Assembly: GCA_013204105.1 (NCBI GenBank)
Contig: JABMOM010000012.1
Span: 1 to 51,982, forward strand
Direction: 5' to 3'
Length of the DNA: 51,982 nt
Source of the DNA: Flavobacteriales bacterium
Lineage (GTDB): Bacteria > Bacteroidota > Bacteroidia > Flavobacteriales_G > Salibacteraceae
The translations under genes were made by a program, and so were the position numbers. Within the stretch, counting starts at the first letter, position 1. Every line of letters begins with the position of its first letter. Positions 8,691-16,531 of this stretch are shown piece after piece. The notes under the pieces were generated by a model. It made no database searches. It was not told where the DNA came from and worked only from the letters and a program-made list of their open reading frames with translations.

Positions 8691-9884
8691 ATGAGACATT
8701 TCAGCACAATCTTAGCGGCCTTCATTCTTTTGTCTTCAGCGACATTCGCTCAAGCACCTCGCACGGTGCTGCTTGAATTGACCGAGTCTACGTGGGATAT
8801 CAATACTTCCTCCGTAGTTTGTGAGAAGGAGTCGATCAAGGCGATGTATCCAGATGATGTTGCAGTGATCTCCTACCACACCGACAATGTGATCAATGGC
8901 GGTGATCCTTTGTACAATGACGTTTCCAATAATTGGTCCGATGCACTAGGGGTCAACGCCTTTGCGCGCGGTCTTATAGATCGAGTGAGTTACAACGGCA
9001 CGAATATGATCAGTGTTGTGCATGAGAACTGGGCTGACACGATCGCATCGCGGTTGAACCGGACTTCCATCGGTTTGGTGACGCTTCCTGAAGTGCTTTA
9101 TGATCCTGCTACAAAAGAGATTTATGTGCGCATTCAGATTGATTTCAAAAAGGACATCATTGAATTGGCCGATTACAGATTTTTCTGTTACGTATTAAGA
9201 GATGGATTGCAAGCCGATCAATTGATCGATACGAATACGGCCGGTTGCGCAGTGCTTCCTGACACCAACGACACGGCCTTCAATTTCACGCACATGGACT
9301 TGGCTTTTGCCAATCCTGGAGGCGCGAGCGGCATCGAAAATATCATTCCTGTTGAGATCGACAGTGGGGCCCGGTTCGCGCGTGCCTTCACGTTTACTGT
9401 TCCAAACGGAGTGAACCTTTCTGAGTTGCGCATTGTCGGATTCGTAGCTAATTGGGGAGGTCAAGCGAACGTTACCGAAAACAATGTCATCAATGCTGCG
9501 AAAGCAGACGCATATACCGAGTATGACTCTTCTGACGAAACGGATCCAAACCATCCGGACAATCCCGACAATCCCAACAGCGTGAATAATCCAAACTACT
9601 GGCCAACGGCGGTGGAGGAAGTTCAGATCGAATCAGAATTGAAGTTTTATCCAAATCCGATGGATGCGTTAGGAGTATTGGAATTCACCGTTCCGAAATC
9701 CCAAATCGTTGCGGTAGACGTATACACGATGGATGGGCGTTTGGCGAAGCATATTTACAGACAAGAATTGTCTACAGGTAGCCAGAAGGCGGCGATTTCA
9801 GGAACTGGATTGCTGCCAGGTTTGTACATCGTGCACGTGAAAGGGTCAAGCTTCGAGCGCTTCGGCCGATTGATAAAGCAGTAG
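8691..9884 (+). CDS. Omp28-like secreted protein with T9SS type A sorting domain, no CxxC
   Basis: 397 residues. A signal peptide (residues 1-20, ending TFAQ) is followed by RTVLLELTESTWDINTSSVVCEKE, the position where Omp28-related thioredoxin-fold proteins have their cysteine motif. Here only Cys44 is present, so a thiol-redox role is unlikely for this site. Beta-rich sequence follows to about 280, then a Pro/Asn/Asp linker (NHPDNPDNPNSVNNPN) and a C-terminal domain starting KFYPNPMDALG and ending GLYIVHVKGSSFERFGRLIKQ, the T9SS type A signal. It is thus probably exported through the Por/Spr secretion channel and attached to the surface or released. Its function is unknown. The next gene is a relative that keeps the CxxC. 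Confidence 0.9.
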   Translation: MRHFSTILAAFILLSSATFAQAPRTVLLELTESTWDINTSSVVCEKESIKAMYPDDVAVISYHTDNVINGGDPLYNDVSNNWSDALGVNAFARGLIDRVSYNGTNMISVVHENWADTIASRLNRTSIGLVTLPEVLYDPATKEIYVRIQIDFKKDIIELADYRFFCYVLRDGLQADQLIDTNTAGCAVLPDTNDTAFNFTHMDLAFANPGGASGIENIIPVEIDSGARFARAFTFTVPNGVNLSELRIVGFVANWGGQANVTENNVINAAKADAYTEYDSSDETDPNHPDNPDNPNSVNNPNYWPTAVEEVQIESELKFYPNPMDALGVLEFTVPKSQIVAVDVYTMDGRLAKHIYRQELSTGSQKAAISGTGLLPGLYIVHVKGSSFERFGRLIKQ

Positions 9885-9938
9885 GATAGGTATATTGAGA
9901 GTTCAATCTTGCATCTGCTTTACGTCACTGATTGTTAA

Positions 9939-9966
9939 TATCTGAAGTCTGCAGTCTGCGCAGAGG
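9939..9966. repeat. Heptamer micro-repeat with inverted last unit
   Basis: Four consecutive 7-base units: TATCTGA, AGTCTGC, AGTCTGC and GCAGAGG. The last is close to the reverse complement of the others (CCTCTGC), so the end of the array can fold. It lies 55 bases after the stop of the Omp28-like gene. Confidence 0.55.
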
Positions 9967-9979
9967 GCTTAAGTTTTTC

Positions 9980-9987
9980 TATATTTG
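9980..9987 (+). promoter_or_regulatory. Possible -7 box for the 10033 gene
   Basis: TATATTTG, a full match to TAnnTTTG, 45 bases before the ATG. No convincing TTG at -33. Confidence 0.4.
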
Positions 9988-10032
9988 TTAGACTTGGAAA
10001 AAAGTATCTCATTACTGAACTAAACAAGTGAT

Positions 10033-11109
10033 ATGAAAAAAATCTACGCACTAGCACTTTCCAGCCTGTTTATGGGCAACATCATCGCTCAAAGCGAATG
10101 GATGGTTCCTGAGGAAAACATTGGAATGGTCACTAAGATCACCGCTACTTGGTGTAACCCTTGTGGAACATGGGGATGGGAGGCTATGGAAGGTCTGATC
10201 GAAACACATAGTGAAGACAACATTGTGATTTCGCTGTACGCTCCTTCCTCAAGTAAACTTTATAACACTGCTGCAGAGGAATTAGCCGATGAGATCGGGT
10301 ACTCTGGAACACCTAACTTCGCCGGTAATGGCCTGGACCAAGGTACGGCAGTGGCTTCTGCAACGGCAATCGTTGATACATTTGTGTCGGCTCCGGTTGT
10401 TGCAGTTCCGGCCTACGCCATCGAATGGGTAAATGCGGACACCATCGTTATCGAGGTGAAGACCAAGTTTTTTGAAAACATGGATGGTTCCTTCGTTCTT
10501 GATGTATTCATGGTAGAAGATCATGTCATCGAAGAGCAGAACGGACATGAAGATGATGTGCCGCACCACATGGTTGTGCGCAAACGATTCTCTCCTTTGA
10601 AGGATTCGACCGATTATATTTTGGTAGGATCTGCTTCTTCTGGCGACGAGATCACCAAGAAGTATTTCATCGAAGTTGAGGCTGAGTGGAATTGGGAAGA
10701 TCTCTACATCATGAGTACGCTTTGGATGGAGAATCCAGAAGATCCGGAAGATTTGCTTTACGTCAACGGTCAGAAGACCTGGCAAGAAGGCGAGTTGACC
10801 ATCGGTTACGGTACAGATGCTCCTGTTTACTTTCCACCTAACACTTGGGCAATTGGAGTGGAAGAAGTAGATAACATCGCATTTGAATTGTACCCAAATC
10901 CAGCGAAGGATCGCTTGAACATTAAGCTTTCTGAGTCTGCTGATGTTGAGGTCATCTTCACCGATTTGTTAGGCAAGGAAGTATTGCATACCAACTTTAC
11001 TTCGCGTGACCTGATCAACATCGATGTTACCGAGATGCCAGCTGGCGTTTATATGGTTCAGCTCAAGACTGACAAAGGCGATCACTTCGACCGAGTAGTG
11101 GTCAAGTAA
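10033..11109 (+). CDS. Thioredoxin-fold (Omp28-like) secreted protein with CxxC and T9SS type A sorting domain
   Basis: 358 residues. A signal peptide (MKKIYALALSSLFMGNIIAQ) leads to GMVTKITATWCNPCGTWGWE, where C41-N-P-C44 is a thioredoxin-type redox motif, then NIVISLYAPSSSKLYN and GYSGTPNFAGNG, in which Thr-Pro matches the cis-proline loop of thioredoxin folds. Residues about 120-270 are beta-rich and resemble Omp28-related outer membrane proteins. From about 285, FELYPNPAKDRLNIKLS through VDVTEMPAGVYMVQLKTDKGDHFDRVVVK is a T9SS type A sorting domain. A surface thiol-disulfide function is a reasonable inference and the partner is unknown. A terminator follows directly. Confidence 0.92.
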   Translation: MKKIYALALSSLFMGNIIAQSEWMVPEENIGMVTKITATWCNPCGTWGWEAMEGLIETHSEDNIVISLYAPSSSKLYNTAAEELADEIGYSGTPNFAGNGLDQGTAVASATAIVDTFVSAPVVAVPAYAIEWVNADTIVIEVKTKFFENMDGSFVLDVFMVEDHVIEEQNGHEDDVPHHMVVRKRFSPLKDSTDYILVGSASSGDEITKKYFIEVEAEWNWEDLYIMSTLWMENPEDPEDLLYVNGQKTWQEGELTIGYGTDAPVYFPPNTWAIGVEEVDNIAFELYPNPAKDRLNIKLSESADVEVIFTDLLGKEVLHTNFTSRDLINIDVTEMPAGVYMVQLKTDKGDHFDRVVVK

Positions 11110-11132
11110 GGCCCTTAAAACATGACATTTTG

Positions 11133-11163
11133 AAAGCCTCTCCGTTTGGAGGGGCTTTTTTCA
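11133..11163 (+). terminator. Rho-independent terminator after the CxxC T9SS gene
   Basis: An 11-bp stem (11133-11143 with 11148-11158, one G-T pair) with a four-base loop is followed by a run of T. It starts 24 bases after the stop codon. Confidence 0.88.
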
Positions 11164-11214
11164 TGTCAACATTGCGGATGAAGCGAATCGGCATGTACCT
11201 TGTTCTCCCTACAT

Positions 11215-11222
11215 TAAATTTG
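11215..11222 (+). promoter_or_regulatory. -7 box almost abutting the zinc peptidase start
   Basis: TAAATTTG, a full match to TAnnTTTG, ends five bases before the ATG at 11228. If it is used, the transcript would be nearly leaderless. No TTG is seen 17-23 bases upstream. Confidence 0.4.
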
Positions 11223-11227
11223 ACAAC

Positions 11228-11911
11228 ATGTATTGGATCATATTAATAGGTTTCGGAATTCTCAGCTGGGCTGTGAGCCGCCGTTTGAAGAATCGTTTTC
11301 GCGCTTACGCTGAGGTGCCAACGTCCAGCGGACTGTCAGGTGCTGAGATTGCGGAAAAGATGCTGCGAGATAATAACATTCACGATGTCAAGGTGTCGTC
11401 TGTGGAAGGGGAGTTGACCGATCATTACAATCCAAAGACGAAGACGATCAACCTGAGTAGAGCCGTATTTCATGGAAGGAATGTTGCAGCAGCTGCCGTT
11501 GCGGCCCACGAGACAGGACATGCCGTGCAACACGCTACGGCCTATGCGATGCTTTCGTTCCGATCTGCGATGGTGCCAATGGTCAACTTGAGCTCCAAAT
11601 TGATGAACGTGATCTTCATCGTGGCCATTTTGGGTGGAGCGGTCTTAGGGTTGATGCCTCAAATGTTCATTCTAATTATCGTAGCTCAAGCCATCATCAC
11701 CCTATTCAGTTTAGTGACCCTGCCCGTTGAATTCGATGCCTCGGCAAGGGCCCTGCAGTGGCTTAACATGAGCAAAGTGACGCAAGGAGAAGAACACGCT
11801 AAAGCCAAGAACGCTTTGCAGTGGGCAGCGAGTACGTACGTAGTAGCTACCTTAGCCGCCATCACACAGCTGTTATACTTCATTTTGGCCTTCGGAGGAA
11901 GCCGCGACTAA
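11228..11911 (+). CDS. Membrane zinc metallopeptidase, YugP family
   Basis: 227 residues, the family length. YugP-type peptidases (Zn_peptidase_2) are integral membrane zinc proteases of unknown substrate. The sequence starts with a membrane span (about 2-17). The active site is AAHETGHAVQHA, with zinc ligands His94 and His98 and catalytic Glu95. SGAEIAEKMLRDNNI and LSRAVFHGRNVAAAAVAAHE are typical flanking blocks. Two more spans lie at about 125-160 and 205-222, with the conserved LPVEFDASARAL between them, whose Glu may be the third metal ligand. The next gene starts nine bases later, so the two are probably cotranscribed. Confidence 0.93.
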   Translation: MYWIILIGFGILSWAVSRRLKNRFRAYAEVPTSSGLSGAEIAEKMLRDNNIHDVKVSSVEGELTDHYNPKTKTINLSRAVFHGRNVAAAAVAAHETGHAVQHATAYAMLSFRSAMVPMVNLSSKLMNVIFIVAILGGAVLGLMPQMFILIIVAQAIITLFSLVTLPVEFDASARALQWLNMSKVTQGEEHAKAKNALQWAASTYVVATLAAITQLLYFILAFGGSRD

Positions 11912-11920
11912 CAATTCGAA

Positions 11921-13516
11921 ATGCACAAGTCACTTCTTTTCATTGCGCTGTTATCAAGTGCACTGCTTCAAGCTCAGGTAGGGGTTGAGATTTCTTCAAA
12001 CGTCACCTCTGTCACCGTTTACCCAAGAGGAGCTCAAATTGAGCGCACGGCTACCAAGTTTCTCTCTGCCGGCAGGCAGATGCTCACGTTTACGGGCTTG
12101 GCTTCAGAACTCGATCCTGCGAGCATCGGTGTTTCAGCGGGAGGATCCATTTCAGTATTGAGTGTTTCTTCTCGAGTGAATCACCTCAAGCAAAGCGACA
12201 AGCCAAAAGCCGTCAGGCAATTGGAAGACAGCTTAGCAACGTATGAATTCGATCAGCAATTCAATCAGAACATGCTCGGGGTGTATGTGGAGGAGCGAAA
12301 AATGATCCTAGCGAACCAAAAAGTGGGGTGGGAGAATTCGGAGTTTGTAATCGAGGACTTGGAAGATCTTTCAGACTTTTATCGCGATCGATTGGCAGAT
12401 GTCATGCTGAAAGAAATGGAACTGCAAGCCAAGCAAGAACGCCTGAAAAAAAGCATACAACGGATCAAAGCGCAGCTCAGCGAGCACAACTCGAAACTGA
12501 ATCGTTCGACGGGCGAAATACTGGTGGAAGTACAGGTGCCGGCCAACGCCAACGCGAACTTTACGCTAAGCTATATGGTACGGACCGCAGGGTGGACACC
12601 GGCTTACAATGTGAATGTGTCCGAGGTGGATCGCCCATTGCAAGTCTCCTACAACGCTAAAGTCTACCAGAACACAGGAATTGATTGGAAGGATGTGGTG
12701 CTCACCCTTACCAATGCGAACCCGAACCTGAGTGGAACCAAACCGGAGATTCATCCTTGGCGTTTGTATTTCATGGAGGATCCTGTTTTGCTCAGAGAAG
12801 CCAGGATGTACAGTAACACTATGGAAGTGCAAGCCGACGAAGTTGCCATGCCATCCGCTATGTCCCAAGGAAAGGCCGATGATTCGTACACGGTTGAGTA
12901 CCCTGCGAATGATGCCGTCACCCAATTTAAGATCAATACAAAGCACAACGTTCCATCCAATGGAAAGCCTCAGGTGATCAACATCGACGTATTCACCGTG
13001 CCAGCGAAGTATGAATACTACGCAGCGCCGAAGATGGATCCCACTGCTTTTCTCATAGCGCGCGTTGCCGGCTTCGAACAGTATGACCTACTTCCTGGTC
13101 AAGCGAATCTCTTTTTGAGTAATACGTACGTCGGACAGACCTTCATTGATCCATCCGTGGTGCAGGATACCTTGGATCTATCACTCGGCAGAGACCAGAG
13201 CATAGTGATCAAGCGTGAGAAAATCAAAGAATTCAGTGCTACCAAGAAGATGGGGAATAGTACGAAGCAATCTTTGGGCATCATGATTACAGTGCGTAAT
13301 ACCAAATCAACCAAGATCCAACTCGTGATTGAGGATCAAGTGCCTATTTCGTCGGATAAAGACATTGAAATTATAGTGCAGGAAACTGCCAATGCTAAGC
13401 GCGATGCCGCCACTGGAAAGCTGCGCTGGACGAAGGTTGTGCTAGGGAATTCGACCGAAACGCTGCAGTTCAAATACGATGTGAAGTACCCGTCCGATAA
13501 AAAAATCAACCTTTAA
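11921..13516 (+). CDS. DUF4139 domain protein (mucoidy inhibitor MuiA family)
   Basis: 531 residues. A signal peptide (ending LLQAQ) is followed by the DUF4140 N-terminal domain (VTSVTVYPRGAQIERTA, FTGLASELDPASI), a charged coiled coil at about 95-185 (heptad-rich LKEMELQAKQERLKKSIQRIKAQL) and the DUF4139 domain from about 200 to the end (SYMVRTAGWTPAYNVNV, VSYNAKVYQNTGIDWKDVVLTLTNANP). The family is named from a protein affecting capsule production in one species, but no biochemical activity is established. It is exported, probably periplasmic or outer-membrane associated. A strong terminator follows, making this the last gene of a two-gene unit with the zinc peptidase. Confidence 0.9.
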   Translation: MHKSLLFIALLSSALLQAQVGVEISSNVTSVTVYPRGAQIERTATKFLSAGRQMLTFTGLASELDPASIGVSAGGSISVLSVSSRVNHLKQSDKPKAVRQLEDSLATYEFDQQFNQNMLGVYVEERKMILANQKVGWENSEFVIEDLEDLSDFYRDRLADVMLKEMELQAKQERLKKSIQRIKAQLSEHNSKLNRSTGEILVEVQVPANANANFTLSYMVRTAGWTPAYNVNVSEVDRPLQVSYNAKVYQNTGIDWKDVVLTLTNANPNLSGTKPEIHPWRLYFMEDPVLLREARMYSNTMEVQADEVAMPSAMSQGKADDSYTVEYPANDAVTQFKINTKHNVPSNGKPQVINIDVFTVPAKYEYYAAPKMDPTAFLIARVAGFEQYDLLPGQANLFLSNTYVGQTFIDPSVVQDTLDLSLGRDQSIVIKREKIKEFSATKKMGNSTKQSLGIMITVRNTKSTKIQLVIEDQVPISSDKDIEIIVQETANAKRDAATGKLRWTKVVLGNSTETLQFKYDVKYPSDKKINL

Positions 13517-13600
13517 GTAAATTTTTTTGAAACCTTTTGAAACCACTCCCGTAAACAGTCCTTGTTAGTGGTAAACTATTCGAAAGAAAGTTTAAGGGGA

Positions 13601-13626
13601 AAAAGCGGCTTCGGCCGCTTTTTATT
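13601..13626 (+). terminator. Rho-independent terminator after the DUF4139 gene
   Basis: Stem 13601-13609 with 13614-13622 (AAAAGCGGC core) closed by a TTCG tetraloop, followed by a T-rich tail. Confidence 0.92.
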
Positions 13627-13655
13627 TTTCACATCTTCGTAAAAACCCTTGGCCC

Positions 13656-14177
13656 ATGCTATCAGCCCTTGATGCACTCACGCGACCAGCCTATTTCGAT
13701 ACCTACTTGGGGCATCTGGAGTCCGACGACATCCTTGTGGAGCTTGAGCGTTCAGGAAAGGAACTCAATGCACTTATCGCCTCAATGACGGAGGAACAGC
13801 TGGATCATAGGTATGCACCCGGTAAGTGGTCGATTCGGCAGGTCGTTCAACACCTGGTCGATACCGAACTAATTTTCAACTACCGCGCGATCCGAATCGG
13901 TCGGGAAGAAACTTCACAGAACTTGGAAGGATTCGATGAAAACGCTTATGCGGCCAAGGCTGATGGAAGCAGGCTTTCAGGGTCGGATTTGATGGCGTTC
14001 TTCCATGCAGTGAGGACCAGTACGGGTTTACTCTATCAAACCTTTTCTGATACGCAACTGGAGCTTGTAGGCATCGCAAGCGGTAATCGCATTCAAATAA
14101 AATCCTTGTTCTACATCAATGCTGGTCACACCCTCCACCATGCTGCTGTGATTCGAGAACGATACCTCCAAAAGTGA
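13656..14177 (+). CDS. DinB-like four-helix-bundle protein
   Basis: 173 residues. The DinB superfamily forms a four-helix bundle that often binds a metal through three His. Here QHLVDTE supplies His66 and the C-terminal HTLHHAAVIRERYL supplies His158 and His162 in the usual HxxxH spacing. APGKWSIRQVVQHLVDTELIFNYRAIRI is the conserved core block. Members include thiol transferases (bacillithiol/mycothiol type) and many of unknown role, and I cannot say which reaction applies. It opens a plus-strand run through 18922. The following gene starts four bases after its stop. Confidence 0.88.
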   Translation: MLSALDALTRPAYFDTYLGHLESDDILVELERSGKELNALIASMTEEQLDHRYAPGKWSIRQVVQHLVDTELIFNYRAIRIGREETSQNLEGFDENAYAAKADGSRLSGSDLMAFFHAVRTSTGLLYQTFSDTQLELVGIASGNRIQIKSLFYINAGHTLHHAAVIRERYLQK

Positions 14178-14181
14178 TCCC

Positions 14182-15552
14182 ATGAAGCGCATTGTTCCGA
14201 TTGTCCTTCGTGCCTTCTATTTTTTGATCACTTCACTGGTCGTGATTGCACCTGCGCTTTATAATCGATATCCACTGATGTATTTCGACAGTGGCGCCTA
14301 CATGGAAATGGCTGCGAACTTAGAGCCGAGTTTTCACCGTGCGTTTGGCTATCCTTTATTGATCAAGTGGACGGGCTGGATGGTTTCCAATTGGCCGCTG
14401 ATCTTCCTGCAGGGCATTGTGCTCTCCTACCTTCTCTATAAGCTGCTTCAAGCCGTGCTTAAAAGAGCTGGAGTCAAGTGGGAGCATTCGCTTGCTGTCT
14501 TGCTCCTCAGCTTCGCTTCGGCCATGCCGTGGTATGCTTCTCAGTTGATGCCTGATGTTTGGACCCTGATTTTAGTCTTGACCCTTGCCCTCGTTCTGAT
14601 CAGCGAGCGCATGAGCCTTGCACGCGGCATCGGATACGGCCTGGTGCTTGTGGCTGCCTTGCTAACCCATTTGAGTCATATCCCCCTTTTGTTGCTCATT
14701 CTGATGACCGTGTTCGCAGTGGGGTGGATTGGGAAATGGAATCGGATCCATTTCTCTAAGGCGCAATGGGCAACGGCAGTCCTGCCTCTGGTCACCGCCT
14801 TTATGCTCACTTGTTCTTTTAATGCGGTGCACGGATTGGGTTTTCGATTGAGCCTTGCTTCCAATACCTTCATTACCGCGAACCTTGGCGAGATGGGAAT
14901 CCTCAAATTCTACTTGGATGAACAGTGCGAGCACCTGGAGACAAACCTTTGCCAGATCAAGGACGATCTTCCGCGCGAGACCTATGGTTACCTCTGGGAT
15001 CCGGAGGGACCGGTACAACAACATCCAGAAGGTTGGGAAGGAGCCAATGAGGAGTACGCCCCAATTGTCCATGATTTTCTCACACAACCTAGGTACGTCA
15101 AGTGGTTGATTTTCGCGTCGGTAAAGGCCACGGTTAAGCAGATGTTTCAAGTAGAGATCGGCAGTGGCTTGCAATACGCTTACGGAGTAGGTACGCCCCC
15201 TTATTGGCCGATGAAGAGTCACTTCAAGCAAGAATTGAATGAATACCTCACGAGTGTGCAGAACAAGGGAGACGCCCTGCCTTTAGATTTCTTTCGTTGG
15301 ATCAATTACCTCAGCCTTTTCCTCAGTATCGGCATTATCATATGGGCCGTTTTAAATCGTCAACTCAGTACCGAATTGGCAATCCTGCTCATCGTTTTTC
15401 TTTCTGCCTACCTCTTCAACGCAGCCATCACGGGAGTGCTGGCCAATGTGTATGAGCGCCTACAGGTGAGACTTTTGCCTACTGTTCAGTTGTTGGCGTT
15501 GCTGATTGCTATTCGATGGAATAGTTTACGCGCTGCCACTTCGAAAACGTAA
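14182..15552 (+). CDS. Polytopic membrane protein, GT-C glycosyltransferase-like
   Basis: 456 residues with about ten predicted spans. The first extracytoplasmic loop, after span 1, reads LYNRYPLMYFDSGAYMEMA. This resembles the first-loop acidic motif of GT-C transferases that use polyprenyl-linked sugars, although no family signature is strong enough to name it. A soluble loop at about 250-300 has the motifs YGYLWDPEGP and EEYAPIVHDFL. The last third returns to membrane spans. Substrate and pathway are unknown. It lies between a DinB-like gene and a lipoprotein gene, in probable cotranscription with both. Confidence 0.75.
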   Translation: MKRIVPIVLRAFYFLITSLVVIAPALYNRYPLMYFDSGAYMEMAANLEPSFHRAFGYPLLIKWTGWMVSNWPLIFLQGIVLSYLLYKLLQAVLKRAGVKWEHSLAVLLLSFASAMPWYASQLMPDVWTLILVLTLALVLISERMSLARGIGYGLVLVAALLTHLSHIPLLLLILMTVFAVGWIGKWNRIHFSKAQWATAVLPLVTAFMLTCSFNAVHGLGFRLSLASNTFITANLGEMGILKFYLDEQCEHLETNLCQIKDDLPRETYGYLWDPEGPVQQHPEGWEGANEEYAPIVHDFLTQPRYVKWLIFASVKATVKQMFQVEIGSGLQYAYGVGTPPYWPMKSHFKQELNEYLTSVQNKGDALPLDFFRWINYLSLFLSIGIIIWAVLNRQLSTELAILLIVFLSAYLFNAAITGVLANVYERLQVRLLPTVQLLALLIAIRWNSLRAATSKT

Positions 15553-15581
15553 GGAATCAAAGCTTTGATCTTCACCTAAGT

Positions 15582-16394
15582 ATGAACCTACGATTGCTCA
15601 TCCTATTTGCTGGAATGCTGTGCTTATTCGGAGCATGCAAAAAGGACGTGGCATCTGATACGCAAGGGGCATTGCACGAGTCCACTTCTACCGAATTGGA
15701 TTCCTCTTGTGACTCCACCCAATTTGAGGACATCCTGTTCAAGGATTCGAATGGAACATTGCGTCTGAGTGGAGGAGATGCTGATTCCCAGCACTTTGAC
15801 GTATCGGGATGGGAGTTAGAGGCTTGTAACTTGGGTTTTTGTTTTTGTCGCGAGCACTTCCCTGCTGTGTATAAACCGAGGTATACATCCATAGAGGAGG
15901 ATGCTTTTCGATACCACCCAGAGGATGCTTTTATCGTTGCATTCGGCGGAGGAAAGTCCAAGGCCTATTCTTTAGAATTAATGGTCAAGCACGAGGCCGT
16001 GAATGACACGCTGAATGGCGACCCAATCTTGGTTGCCTATTGCGTATTGGCAGACTTACCAATCGTCTATTCGCGTGCCTATTGTGGTGAAGAGCTGACG
16101 TTTGCACTCAGTGGCTACACCTACTACGAAGACCAAGTCATGGACGGGGTGCAGGCCTTTGTGCTTTGGGACCGCGAAACGGAGAGCTTGTGGTGGCCCT
16201 TTTCCGATGATGCCTTATCAGGCCCAATGCGAGGAGCACGGCTTCAGGAATATCCGCTTTTCAAATGGAAGGTGTTGACCTGGGCTTCGCTGCAGCAGGA
16301 ATTCCCAAATGCACAATTACTCGCCACAGACATTTTGGTGGATCCTCCTACCCAGTGGCAGGCTTTGGACATTACTGCAGCCGATTGTAACTAG
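15582..16394 (+). CDS. Hypothetical lipoprotein
   Basis: 270 residues. The leader MNLRLLILFAGMLCLFGACKKD has a clear lipobox (FGAC, lipidated Cys19), so it should be anchored in a membrane and face the periplasm or the surface. KK after the Cys is not an acidic surface-export signal. The mature part is about 250 residues of mixed beta-rich sequence with several Cys (for example CNLGFCFC) that could form disulfides. I do not recognise a family. It starts 29 bases after the GT-C-like gene. Confidence 0.78.
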   Translation: MNLRLLILFAGMLCLFGACKKDVASDTQGALHESTSTELDSSCDSTQFEDILFKDSNGTLRLSGGDADSQHFDVSGWELEACNLGFCFCREHFPAVYKPRYTSIEEDAFRYHPEDAFIVAFGGGKSKAYSLELMVKHEAVNDTLNGDPILVAYCVLADLPIVYSRAYCGEELTFALSGYTYYEDQVMDGVQAFVLWDRETESLWWPFSDDALSGPMRGARLQEYPLFKWKVLTWASLQQEFPNAQLLATDILVDPPTQWQALDITAADCN

Positions 16395-16531
16395 GCGGTA
16401 TTCTAAGTACTGAAAACCGCAAGAAGCACACTTAAACTTTGTTGGATTTCCGAGATTTCATTTTTTGACTTCTGTCTTTCATGAAGATGTGACATCGGTT
16501 CTGGGACTTTCTTTCCAATCTTCCGCCAAAA

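Noticed and set aside
16395-16430. GCGGT...ACCGC hairpin before comEC
   Set aside because: Only five pairs around a long loop and no T run.
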